From Sphaerisporangium fuscum (GTDB taxonomy: Bacteria > Actinomycetota > Actinomycetes > Streptosporangiales > Streptosporangiaceae), in NCBI RefSeq assembly GCF_018531465.1, contig NZ_JAHDTF010000014.1, positions 1 to 64,000 on the forward strand: a stretch of DNA of 64,000 bases. Reading direction: 5' to 3'. Shown here piece after piece: positions 1 to 8,690 of the stretch (position 1 is its first letter; each line of letters begins with the position of its first letter). The notes beneath the pieces are model-generated. The model had not been told where the DNA came from. It searched no databases and was given only the letters and a program-made list of their open reading frames with translations. Made by a program: the position numbers and the translations under genes.

Positions 1-10
1 CGGCCCGGTA

Positions 11-170
11 AGGACACCTACCGACCGGATCCGCGCAGCCGGGGACGCGAAGGACACCCACCGACCGGATCCGCGCAGCCGGGGACGCGAAGGACACCCA
101 CCGACCGGATCCGCGCAGCCGGGGACGCGAAGGACACCCACCGACCGGATCCGCGCAGCCGGGGACGGAA
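11..170. repeat. Four tandem copies of a 40-bp repeat
   Basis: Positions 11-50, 51-90, 91-130 and 131-170 are near-identical 40-bp units. Each starts AGGACACC(T/C)A and contains CCGACCGGATCCGCGCAGCC. Only the first unit (T for C) and the end of the last differ. The period is not a multiple of three and no credible gene spans it, so it is intergenic. The array lies next to the window edge and may continue outside. The AGGACACC start recurs in the hairpin at 204-235. Confidence 0.95.
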
Positions 171-203
171 GAACAGCAGGCATCCGCGTAGCGGGGAGCT
201 GGA

Positions 204-235
204 AGGACACCGCCCCACGGCAGTCGGGGTGTCCT
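204..235 (-). terminator. Hairpin downstream of the WD40 gene, possible terminator
   Basis: AGGACACC at 204-211 pairs perfectly with GGTGTCCT at 228-235, and CCCC/GGGG inside extends the stem past one bulge. It lies about 37 bp beyond the stop of the minus-strand WD40 gene. There is no U-tract, so it would be a GC-only hairpin terminator. It could equally be a derivative of the adjacent 40-bp repeat. Confidence 0.45.
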
Positions 236-271
236 GCCCTCCGAGGGCGTCTCAGCAGCGTGCCGGCCGCG

Positions 272-3200
272 TCACGGGCACGGTGGGCGGTAAGGGATGC
301 CGGGGAGATGGGTGTGCCAGTCGACGGAGGTGAGCCTTGGGTGAACTACTGCGCAGACACGTGCGGCGGCTCGTTCGGGGTCGATGTCCCACAGGCGCAC
401 TGTGGCGTCGGTACCGCCAGTGGCCAAAGTGCGGCCGTCGGGCCGGAACGCGACGGCGTAGACGCGTCCGGTGTGGCCGGTGAGAGTCACGGGTTCGCTC
501 TGGCTGGTCAGCGTGACGGGCTCGGCCGCCCCACCGGCCGTCGTGACCGACCCGGCCGCCCCGCCGGACGTGACCGCCCCCGCGAGGCCGGTCGACGTGA
601 CCGACCCCGCTGACCCGCCGGGCGTCGTGAACCCACTGGGCGTGACCGACCCCGCAAAGCCAGTGGACGTGACCGATCCACCCGACTCACTGGACATCGT
701 GAGCAGACCATTCCGCCCGCCGGGCGTGATCGGCCCGGCCGCCCCGCGGGGGGTGGGTGGCAGGGGGGAGGGGGTCGGCCAGAGTTTTGTCGTGCCGTCG
801 AAGCTGGCGGAGGCCAGGGTGCGGCCGTCGGGGGTGAAGGCGAGATGGGTGACCGCGTTGGCGTGGCCGGGCAGTGTGGCCAGTGGTGTCGGGCGGCGGG
901 GGTCGGTGGCGTCCCACAGTCGCACAGTGGCGTCGGACCCGGCTGTGGCGATCATGCGTCCGTCGGGGCGGAACGCCACGTCCAGCACCATGTTGGTGTG
1001 CCCGGCCAGCGACGACAGGCGCCGCGGCCGCCGCGGATCGCTCACGTCCCACAGCACCACCGTACGGTCCGCGCTCGCCGTGGCCAGTGTCCGCCCTCCG
1101 GGCGCGAAGGCGACGGCCTCCACCGTGTCGCGGTGGCCGGTCAGCGACGACAGGCGCCGTGGCCGCCGCGGATCGGCCACATCCCACAACACCACCGTGC
1201 GATCAGCGCTCGCCGTCGCGACGATCCGCCCACCGGGTCCGAACGCCACCCCGAAGACGTTGTCGGTGTGCCCGCGCAGTACCGCGAGCGTCCGGGGCCG
1301 GCGCGGGTCCGTCACATCCCACAGCCGTACCGTGTGGTCCAGGCTCGCGGTGGCCAGCAACCGGCCGTCCGGGGCGTACGCGGCTCCGACCACTCCGCTC
1401 TCGTGACCGGCCAGGATCGCGAGCGGTTCGGGCCGGCCGGGGTCGACCGTGCTCCACAGGCGCGCGGTCCGGTGACCACCCGCGATCATGGTCCGCCCGT
1501 CCGGGGAGAAGGCCACGGCGTACACGACGCCGCTGTTCCCGCCCAGCACAGGGGCCTGGGTGTTCCACAGGCGCGCCGTGCCGTCCTTCGACGCCGTTGC
1601 CAGCGTGTGCCCGTCCGGGGCGAAATCGAGGCCGTAGATCGTGTCCGCGTGTCCGCTGAGCACGACGGGGGCGCCCGGGAATCGCCGGTCGGTGACGTCC
1701 CACAGACGTACGCTCATGTCGTAGCCGCCGCTGGCCACCGTGTGCCCGTCCGGGCTGAAGGCCACCGCCGCCACGCCGCTTTCGTGCCCGGTGAGCTCCC
1801 CCGCGTTGCGCGGCCGGCGCGGGTCGGTGACGTCCCACAGGCGCACGATGTTGTCGAACCCGCCCGTGGCCAGCGTCCTGCCGTCGGGGCCGAACGCCGC
1901 GCAGAGCACAGCCGCCGTGTGTCCCCGCAGGTCGGGAAGGCGCCGGGGCCTGCGCCGGTCGGTGATGTCCCACATCAGCACGACCGGTTCGAAGGCCACC
2001 GTGACGAGGCGGCGACCGTCGGGGCTGAAGGCGACCGCCGACAGGCCCTCCCGGTGACCGGTCAGGACGGCGAGGGGCACGGGCCGGCGCGGGTCGCTCA
2101 CGTCCCACAGGCGGGCGGTGCGGTCGTAGCTCGCCGTGGCGACCGTCCGGCCGTCCGGGCTGAACGCCACCTGGTGGATGCCGTCGGTGTGCCCGGTGAG
2201 GACGACCGGCGAGCCGGGACGGCGCGGGTCTGACACATCCCACAGCCGTACTGTGTGATCGTCTCCGGCGGTCGCCAGCGTCCGGCCGTCCGGGCTGAAC
2301 GCGACGGACAGCACGCCCCCGGTGTGCCCGCGCAGTACGGCCAGCAGTGCCGGACGAGCTCGGTCCGACACGTCCCACAGCCGCACCGTCTGGTCCGTGG
2401 CGGCCGTGGCGAGCAGGTGTCCGCGCGGGGCGAACCGGGCCGCGTACACGGTGCCGGTGTGCCCGGTCAGCCGGGTCGCGTACGGCCCGTCGAGCGCGCT
2501 GAGCAGTGCCCCGCGGGCCTGCGGCGTCGGGACGAGGCGGTAGGCGGCGAGGCTGAGCTGCGCGGCGAGCGCGGGGTCGGTGCGCCGCAGCGCCTCGGTC
2601 TCGGCTGCCACCTTCAGCGACAGCGCCTCGTCGCGCTGCCTGGTCGCGGTCCGCTGCGCGTCGAACGCCGCGATCGACGCGCCGACCGCGACGACGAGCA
2701 GGGCCACGAGCGCGGTGATGACCTGGTAGAGGCGCCGGGTACGGCGGCGGCCGTGGCGGGCGCCGGCGTCGAGGAACGCGCGTACCGGCGGGGTCAGCTC
2801 GCGGCGGTGCGCGGCCGCCCACTCCTGGGCCGCCAGCAGGCGGGCGCCGCGGTACAGCAGGTCGGGATCGCGGTGCTCGCGATGCCAGGCGGCGCTCGCG
2901 TCGCGGAGCCGCCGGACGGTCACCAGGCCGGCACGGTCGGCGTCCAGCCACTCCCGCAGCCGGGGCCAGGCCGTCAGCAGCGCCTCGTGGCTGATCTGGA
3001 CGGTGTCGGCGTCGACCGTGACGAGCCGCCGCGCCACGAAGCGGTCGAGCACGTCCTCCATGCCGGCCGCCTCGTCGTCGTCGCGGTCCGCCAGCAGTTC
3101 CCCCAGGGTGGCGCGGCGGCGGGTGTCGGCGGTGTCGGGGGCGACGTGCACCAGGTGGAGGAACAGGCGGCGGGCCAGCTCGCGCCCGTTCTCGTCCAGG

Positions 3201-4588
3201 TGGTCGTACACCTGGCCCGCGCTCGCCGCCACCGCGCCGTCGATGCCGCCGATCCGCTGGTACCCCGCGACGGTGAGCCTGCGGCCCTGCCCCTCGAGCC
3301 ACGTCGCGTACAGGGCGTGGGAGAGCAGCGGCAGAACCCCCGCCTCGTGCGCGCCCTCACCCCGGCCCCTCCTACCGCCGGCCCCGTCGCCGCCACCCGC
3401 GCCGTCGCCGCTCGGAAGGCCTCCGGGCCGCCGGTGGGGGGCCACCGACTGGAGGAGCAGTTCGACCAGTCCGTCCTCGATCTCCGCCCTGGCCCTGCGC
3501 GCCGGCTCCGTGATCGCCTCGCGCAGCTCGGCCTCGTCCATCGGCCCCACGGTCAGCTGGCTCTCCTGGGCGGCGGCGACCAGCCGCGGGTAGCGCAGGA
3601 CGTGGGCGTAGAAGTCGGCCCGGACGCCGAGCACGACCACCCCGCCACCGTCGGCGGCCACCGCCGACAGGGCGGCGACGAAGCACCGCCGCTCGTCCTC
3701 GTCGCCGCAGGAGGTGAACGTCTCCTCGAACTGGTCCACGACCAGCACGACCGCCGGCCCCTCCGGTGATCGTGCGAGCCGGGCGGCGGCGGCGGGGTCC
3801 GCCCGTATCGCCGCGACCGCCTCCTCGAAGGACACGCCCGCAGGGCCGGCCAGCGGCGCGGCCAGCTCCTCCACTGGCCGTGCCCCCGGCGTGCACAGGA
3901 TCGGCGGCCGGGTCCCGGGCACCGCGCCCTTCCGCAGCGCGGGGATCATCCCGGCCCGCAGCAGCGACGACTTGCCCGACCCCGAGGGCCCCACCACGAG
4001 CTGCACGCCTCCGCCGGCCGCGCGCAGCTCGGCCAGGCGGGCGACGAGCCGGGACGTCAGCGCGCGGCGGCCGAAGAACCAGTCCGCGTCCTCGGTCCGG
4101 TAGCCGGCCAGACCGCGGTACGGCTCCGGCCCCGCCGCACGGCGTCCCGGCGCCCGCCGCACGGCCTGCCAGGCCGTGAGCCACTGTTCGGCGGCGGCGG
4201 TCCCCGTGACCCCGCAGACGTCCAGCACGCGGGACAGCAGGTCGCGCGACGCCGCGGACGGCATTCCCCGGCCGGCGAACCAGTCCCCGATCGTGCTGTG
4301 CGCGCCCCGGCCGCCCACCTTCGCCGCCACCTGCCGTACCGTCAGCCCGGCCTGCTCGCGGAGCAGCGTCAGCTCCCTGGCGAAGTCGTGCCGGGTCCGG
4401 ATCCGGCCCGGATCGGGGGTGCCGGCGGCGGCCCGCCTGTCCGGCTCGGGCGTCTCCCCCTCCTCCTGGGGCACGGAACCGGGCTCCTGGTCCGGCTCGG
4501 GCGTCTCCTGCTCCTGCGGTGCGGAACCCGGCACCCGGCCTCCTCTCCGTCGCGGCGCCCGGGTGAGAGGACGCCGCGCAGCCGACAC
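272..4588 (-). CDS. HTH / nSTAND-type P-loop ATPase / double WD40 propeller protein
   Basis: A giant 1438-residue protein. A Pro/Glu-rich N-terminus leads to an Xre-like helix-turn-helix (about 68-110). The novel-STAND ATPase module follows: Walker A GPSGSGKSS at about 200-208, Walker B VLVVDQFEE at about 281-289. A single transmembrane segment lies near 615-640. From about 700 to the end there are 14 WD40 units, each GH...V..(A/V)F..(D/G)G..(L/V)A(T/S)...RLWD, which is enough for two seven-blade propellers. A Ser/Thr/Gly-rich segment with SVTSTG-like repeats (about nt 470-760) splits blade 13 from blade 14. STAND proteins with WD40 sensors are signal-transducing switches; the ligand here is unknown. 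The start is GTG at 4588 behind a G-rich stretch; a later start after the acidic leader is possible. It is divergent from the protease gene. Confidence 0.9.
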   Translation of the reverse strand: MSAARRPLTRAPRRRGGRVPGSAPQEQETPEPDQEPGSVPQEEGETPEPDRRAAAGTPDPGRIRTRHDFARELTLLREQAGLTVRQVAAKVGGRGAHSTIGDWFAGRGMPSAASRDLLSRVLDVCGVTGTAAAEQWLTAWQAVRRAPGRRAAGPEPYRGLAGYRTEDADWFFGRRALTSRLVARLAELRAAGGGVQLVVGPSGSGKSSLLRAGMIPALRKGAVPGTRPPILCTPGARPVEELAAPLAGPAGVSFEEAVAAIRADPAAAARLARSPEGPAVVLVVDQFEETFTSCGDEDERRCFVAALSAVAADGGGVVVLGVRADFYAHVLRYPRLVAAAQESQLTVGPMDEAELREAITEPARRARAEIEDGLVELLLQSVAPHRRPGGLPSGDGAGGGDGAGGRRGRGEGAHEAGVLPLLSHALYATWLEGQGRRLTVAGYQRIGGIDGAVAASAGQVYDHLDENGRELARRLFLHLVHVAPDTADTRRRATLGELLADRDDDEAAGMEDVLDRFVARRLVTVDADTVQISHEALLTAWPRLREWLDADRAGLVTVRRLRDASAAWHREHRDPDLLYRGARLLAAQEWAAAHRRELTPPVRAFLDAGARHGRRRTRRLYQVITALVALLVVAVGASIAAFDAQRTATRQRDEALSLKVAAETEALRRTDPALAAQLSLAAYRLVPTPQARGALLSALDGPYATRLTGHTGTVYAARFAPRGHLLATAATDQTVRLWDVSDRARPALLAVLRGHTGGVLSVAFSPDGRTLATAGDDHTVRLWDVSDPRRPGSPVVLTGHTDGIHQVAFSPDGRTVATASYDRTARLWDVSDPRRPVPLAVLTGHREGLSAVAFSPDGRRLVTVAFEPVVLMWDITDRRRPRRLPDLRGHTAAVLCAAFGPDGRTLATGGFDNIVRLWDVTDPRRPRNAGELTGHESGVAAVAFSPDGHTVASGGYDMSVRLWDVTDRRFPGAPVVLSGHADTIYGLDFAPDGHTLATASKDGTARLWNTQAPVLGGNSGVVYAVAFSPDGRTMIAGGHRTARLWSTVDPGRPEPLAILAGHESGVVGAAYAPDGRLLATASLDHTVRLWDVTDPRRPRTLAVLRGHTDNVFGVAFGPGGRIVATASADRTVVLWDVADPRRPRRLSSLTGHRDTVEAVAFAPGGRTLATASADRTVVLWDVSDPRRPRRLSSLAGHTNMVLDVAFRPDGRMIATAGSDATVRLWDATDPRRPTPLATLPGHANAVTHLAFTPDGRTLASASFDGTTKLWPTPSPLPPTPRGAAGPITPGGRNGLLTMSSESGGSVTSTGFAGSVTPSGFTTPGGSAGSVTSTGLAGAVTSGGAAGSVTTAGGAAEPVTLTSQSEPVTLTGHTGRVYAVAFRPDGRTLATGGTDATVRLWDIDPERAAARVCAVVHPRLTSVDWHTHLPGIPYRPPCP

Positions 4589-4636
4589 TGAGCCCCCGGG
4601 CGGGGGGCTCGCATCCTTACGTCGCCAGGAGGTCGC

Positions 4637-4686
4637 GTACGGTTACAGACCCGCCGGCCCCAGCTGTCCTGTACGGACTTGTACGG
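4637..4686. promoter_or_regulatory. GTACGG repeats in the divergent intergenic region
   Basis: GTACGG occurs at 4637-4642, 4671-4676 and 4681-4686. The last two are an exact TGTACGGA direct repeat with a 10-bp period, one helical turn. They lie between the divergent WD40-STAND gene and the protease gene, so they could bind a shared regulator, for instance the HTH of the WD40 protein itself. No convincing -10/-35 pair was found. Confidence 0.4.
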
Positions 4687-4847
4687 AGAATTCCGCATCC
4701 CTTCCCACCAGCCGGAAACCGGCCGACCATCGACGACGGCACCGTCCCGGGCGGGCCGTCCCGAACCATGAAGACCAGCGGCTTCTCCGTCCCGGCCGCC
4801 CCTCACGCGGGCCGGCCGCGCCCCCAGTCCAGGAGGAGGAGCAGCCG

Positions 4848-7796
4848 ATGCCTTCACCCGCGAGATCCGGCCGAGCCGGACGGTCACGAGCGCCCGCCAC
4901 GGTGGCGGCCGTCCTCATCCTCGCCCTGGCGTTCGTGACGGCGGGGCTGTCCCCCGCCGTCCCCGCCGGGCCGGCGCGCGCCGACGCCGGGCAGGTGTGC
5001 CGCGTCGCGCTCACGGTCACCACCGACAGCGAGGACGGACTGCGTGACGACTCGACCGAGACGGTGACGCTGGGCGGCGCGGCGCTGCTGTTCGAGGACT
5101 GGAACGGGGACGGACGGGACGACACGCCGCCCCAGCCCTTCCACCGAGGCGGCACCGGAGACAGGGCGAACGCCACGTTCGTCTGGAACGCCCACCTGTC
5201 GCCCTGCGTGCCGTCGAGCAGCCTGCTGGACGGCTTCACGTTCACCCACTCGAGCACCGCCCCGGACATCCGCGCGGACAACTGGGACCTCGCCGGACTC
5301 CAGATCACCGATCGCGATACCGGGTTCGTCTACTTCCGGCACGACACCTCCGAAGGGCTGATCCACCGGTTCCTGAAGAACTCCGACCAGACCTGGAACA
5401 CCACCGCGGGCCGCCCCGATCCGGACACCGACGGCGACGGGTTGAGCGACCGGATCGAACTGCTGGGCATCCCGCGCGGCGACGGTACGCGGGACACCTG
5501 GCTCCCCGAGCACGGCGCGGACCCCTGCCGTAAGACCATCGCCGTCGAGATCGACTGGCTGGACGACGGCACCACCTCCGACCGCCCGTCGCCGCTCGCG
5601 CTGGACGAGGCCCGCCACATGTTCGACGCCGCGCCGGTCGGCGCCGCCGCGTCGTGCCCGTACGGTCCCACACCCGGTCCGGGGATGCAGCTTCTGGTGG
5701 ACGTGTCGAACGCCATCACGGTCACCCCCGCCGAACGCGTCCGGCCGCTGCGCGACAAGGGGCCCGACGGGGTGACGAACTTCGACCGCTACTGGGCGGT
5801 CAACTTCCCCGCCCACCGGCGGGACCTCTTCTTCTACAACATCTGGGGCTACAAGCACGACAACTCGACGAGCAGCGGCTTCTCCCCGGTCGAGGGCCAC
5901 AAGACCGACTTCATCGTGTCGCTCGGCTCGTGGAGCGGGGCGTCGGTACGGCAGCAGAGCGGGACGTTCGTCCACGAGCTCGGCCACGCGCTCGGTCTCC
6001 TGCACGGCGGCGACGGCGACCTCAACTACAAGCCCAACTACCTGTCGGTGATGAACTACCGGTACCAGGTGACGGGCGTGCCCGACTACAGCGCCTGGAG
6101 CGTGGCCGTCGGCGGCATGTTGTCCAGCGACCAGGACGCGGTGCTCGACGGCCGCACGGTGGAGTCGGTGAGCTCCATCGACTACTCGCGCCGCAAGCTC
6201 GACGACCTGGTGCAGAACCGGCTCGTCGAGAGCAAGGGCGTCGGAGGGGACACCGACCTGCTGGTGGCCTGGCGGGACCGGAACCTGGTGCTGCGGGCCG
6301 GCCCGGCCGACCGGGGGCTCGACTGGAACTGGAGCGCCTGGGGGTACGCCGACCCCGACCCCTCCCGCGAGGTGTCGCTCAACCTGATGGCCTGGACGCA
6401 GGTGTGCGTGTCCCCGGTGGACCCTGCGGGGGCGAGCGGCGGGCTCGACACCACCCGGGCCCCGGGAGACGTGCGGTTCGGCGACCAGATCCTCACCGGG
6501 CCGGACAACGAGTGCTCGACCCCCGCCGCGTCCACCGACACGCAGGTGAAGCCGGTGGGGTTCCGCTACGAGCCGTTGGCCGCGCTGGCCGGCTTCGACG
6601 ACTGGAAGGGCATCAGGTTCCCCGTGGGCCCGGGCGCCGGGGGCGCCGCGCCGGGATCCCCCGAGCCCGACGTCACCAAGGAGGAGGCCGCCCGGGAGAC
6701 CCGCGACCTGCTCGACGCCATGGTCGCCGCCGCCACACCGGCGCCCGCGGCGTCGCCCCGCTGGGGCTACGCGTACATGGACCAGGCGACGGCGCCGCTC
6801 GACGTCCCGGCCGGGCTCAATCCGGCCTACCAGTGGACCACCGGCCGCCTCGACCCCGCCACCGCCGCGCACCGCGCCACCGTGACGCACACGGGCACGG
6901 GATCGTACGAGGTGCGCCTGCCCGACGTCGCCTCGGCGACGGGCATCGCGCACGTCACGCCGTACCGCACGGTGTACCGGGGGCGGACGTGCCGGGTGAC
7001 CGGCTACGAGGCCTCGGGACCGGACGAGGTGATCCGCGTCCAGTGCTTCGACCACACCGGCGCGCCCGTCGACTGGTGGTTCGAGGCGTTCTTCGCCGCG
7101 CCCGCCGCCGACGCCGCGCCGTACGCCACGGTCCGCTACAACCCGCCCGGTGGCACGGCGACGCTGGCGCCGGTGCTCAACTCGGGGACGCACAACTCGG
7201 CCGGCCGGGCGAACCGCGTGTACCACGAGGGCACGGGCCGCTACCGGGTCGTGCTCGAAGGTGCCGCCTACACCTCCGACAAGGGGTACACGCAGGTGAC
7301 GCCGTACGGCGCGGGCACGGCCGCCCGCTGCCACCCGGAAGGGACCAAGGTCGTGGACGCCGGGCTGGAGGTGACCGTCGGCTGCTACGCCGTGGCCCAG
7401 GACGCCACGCCGCGGCCCGTCGACGCGCCGTGGCTGCTGTCGTACGTCGAGGGCGCGGGCCTGCACCATGACGCGTCCGTCCCGGCGGCGTACGTCACGA
7501 CGACCGGTGACCCGGCCGCTCCCTCGGTCGACGTCCGCCACTCCTACAGCGGCGACGGCGAGACGCCGTCCGTCACCCGCCTGTCGACCGGGTGGTACCG
7601 CGTGACCTACACCGGCGGCATCGGTAAGGCGGGCGACACCGTCCAGGTGTCGACGCTCACGCCCGGCCGGTACTGCCACCTCGGGAACATCAACTCCACG
7701 AACCCGCCGCAGCTCACGATCGACGTCTACTGTCATTCGGGAACCGGCATGCTCGCGGACGGCAACTTCGGCGCGGCCTACCTGCGCGCCCCGTAG
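4848..7796 (+). CDS. Secreted zinc metalloprotease (metzincin-like) with C-terminal beta-rich repeats
   Basis: 982 residues, starting at ATG 4848 with a perfect AGGAGGAGGA eight bases upstream. An Arg-rich N-region, hydrophobic core and Ala-rich cleavage region (1-45) form a Sec signal peptide. EDWNGDGRDD and DTDGDGLSDR resemble calcium-binding Asp-rich loops. The zinc motif HELGHALGLLH at 376-386 has the HExxHxxGxxH form, and a downstream MNY (about 403) may be the Met-turn. After about residue 660, three related segments of about 95-120 residues (G.Y.V..., QVTPY, paired Cys) are probably exported beta-sandwich modules. Family knowledge: metzincins cleave extracellular proteins; the substrate here is unknown. 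The membrane protein at 7831 follows 34 bp later and may be co-transcribed. Confidence 0.85.
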   Translation: MPSPARSGRAGRSRAPATVAAVLILALAFVTAGLSPAVPAGPARADAGQVCRVALTVTTDSEDGLRDDSTETVTLGGAALLFEDWNGDGRDDTPPQPFHRGGTGDRANATFVWNAHLSPCVPSSSLLDGFTFTHSSTAPDIRADNWDLAGLQITDRDTGFVYFRHDTSEGLIHRFLKNSDQTWNTTAGRPDPDTDGDGLSDRIELLGIPRGDGTRDTWLPEHGADPCRKTIAVEIDWLDDGTTSDRPSPLALDEARHMFDAAPVGAAASCPYGPTPGPGMQLLVDVSNAITVTPAERVRPLRDKGPDGVTNFDRYWAVNFPAHRRDLFFYNIWGYKHDNSTSSGFSPVEGHKTDFIVSLGSWSGASVRQQSGTFVHELGHALGLLHGGDGDLNYKPNYLSVMNYRYQVTGVPDYSAWSVAVGGMLSSDQDAVLDGRTVESVSSIDYSRRKLDDLVQNRLVESKGVGGDTDLLVAWRDRNLVLRAGPADRGLDWNWSAWGYADPDPSREVSLNLMAWTQVCVSPVDPAGASGGLDTTRAPGDVRFGDQILTGPDNECSTPAASTDTQVKPVGFRYEPLAALAGFDDWKGIRFPVGPGAGGAAPGSPEPDVTKEEAARETRDLLDAMVAAATPAPAASPRWGYAYMDQATAPLDVPAGLNPAYQWTTGRLDPATAAHRATVTHTGTGSYEVRLPDVASATGIAHVTPYRTVYRGRTCRVTGYEASGPDEVIRVQCFDHTGAPVDWWFEAFFAAPAADAAPYATVRYNPPGGTATLAPVLNSGTHNSAGRANRVYHEGTGRYRVVLEGAAYTSDKGYTQVTPYGAGTAARCHPEGTKVVDAGLEVTVGCYAVAQDATPRPVDAPWLLSYVEGAGLHHDASVPAAYVTTTGDPAAPSVDVRHSYSGDGETPSVTRLSTGWYRVTYTGGIGKAGDTVQVSTLTPGRYCHLGNINSTNPPQLTIDVYCHSGTGMLADGNFGAAYLRAP

Positions 7797-7830
7797 TACG
7801 CCCCCCGGCGAACCAGGAAAGGAGCATGAT

Positions 7831-8589
7831 TTGGCCCGCTCTGAGGGAACTTCTCCGCCTTCTGGGGCGGGCCCCGCCGCGCTGTTCACCGGGCTCGCCG
7901 TCCTCGCGGACGCGGTGGGCGTCGCCCAGCTCCTCACCAGCGGCCCGCTGACCGTCATCTTCGTCGCGGGGCTGCTCTCGACGCTCATCGGCCTCGGCGT
8001 CCTGATCCGGAGGATGGGCCGTTCGCTCGGCTTCGTCGGCCTGGTCATGGTGGCCCTCGTCATGGTCGGCTCCGGTACGACGGGCGCCGCGCTCGACCGT
8101 TTCCTGACCGGCCCGCCCGCCGCCGCCTCGGGGACCCCCTCACCGTCCGCGACCACGCCCGCGACCGGGGTCTCGTCCCTCCTCGGCGACGAGACCCCGG
8201 CGCCCACCACCTCGCCGACGCCGGTGGGCAAGGGGGAGGTGGTCAGGAAGGGGCAGGCCGACCTGGCCGACAACGACTACCTCGACCTCGAGACGGGGGT
8301 CGTCAGCGAGGTGAACGACGCCTCCGACATCGTCTACAACGGCGTCTACCACGAGCTGTGGACCCCGGGCGGGGGCAGGCTGTGGATCACCCCCTTCTCC
8401 GGCACGCCGACCATGGTCGCCTGCGCGGAACAACTCCGGGCACGGCACTACGGAAGCCTTCCGGTGAAGGAGAACGGCTGGGTCTGCCTGGAGACCGCCG
8501 AGAAGGACATCGCCGCCGTCCAGTTCGGCGAACGCCCGACCCGCCAGGACGAAGGCCTCACTGTCTCCTACACCGTCTGGCATCGGTAG
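7831..8589 (+). CDS. Membrane-anchored protein of unknown function
   Basis: 252 residues. The start is TTG 7831, preceded by AAAGGAG; the nearby ATG at 7826 is out of frame. Two or three hydrophobic helices (about 15-85) are followed by a Thr/Ser/Pro-rich linker (about 95-130) and a folded-looking C-terminal domain of about 120 residues with two cysteines (VACAEQL, WVCLETA) that could pair outside the cell. I do not recognise the family. It follows the secreted protease closely, which suggests an envelope or extracellular role, but this is inference only. Confidence 0.75.
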   Translation: MARSEGTSPPSGAGPAALFTGLAVLADAVGVAQLLTSGPLTVIFVAGLLSTLIGLGVLIRRMGRSLGFVGLVMVALVMVGSGTTGAALDRFLTGPPAAASGTPSPSATTPATGVSSLLGDETPAPTTSPTPVGKGEVVRKGQADLADNDYLDLETGVVSEVNDASDIVYNGVYHELWTPGGGRLWITPFSGTPTMVACAEQLRARHYGSLPVKENGWVCLETAEKDIAAVQFGERPTRQDEGLTVSYTVWHR

Positions 8590-8593
8590 CGAC

Positions 8594-8622
8594 TTGTATT
8601 CGATAGCTCTGCTATCTAATAT
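8594..8622 (+). promoter_or_regulatory. Promoter with an inverted-repeat operator in its spacer
   Basis: TTGTAT (8594-8599) and TAATAT (8617-8622) are separated by exactly 17 bp. The perfect inverted repeat GATAGC-TCT-GCTATC (8602-8616) fills that spacer. This is a vegetative sigma-factor promoter with an operator that would block RNA polymerase. It drives the gene at 8691. The AT-rich block stands out in its GC-rich surroundings. Confidence 0.75.
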
Positions 8623-8690
8623 ATGACCCGTCCCCACCGGCGGATCGCCGGCGAGGGTCGCAGGTCTGATGGCCCCCTTGTGGAAGGCAG

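Noticed and set aside
11..170. CRISPR array
   Set aside because: The copies are directly adjacent, with no unique spacers and no cas genes.
845..2233. Plus-strand open frame opposite the WD40 repeats
   Set aside because: Its apparent periodicity only reflects the WD40 repeats on the other strand.
4884..8273. Very long minus-strand open frame opposite the protease gene
   Set aside because: It mirrors the GC-skewed third positions of the plus-strand gene, is Val/Arg/Gly-rich without motifs and lacks a ribosome binding site.
272..8589. A STAND-protease antiviral effector pair
   Set aside because: The protease has a Sec signal peptide and is divergently transcribed, so it is unlikely to be an intracellular effector of the STAND protein.
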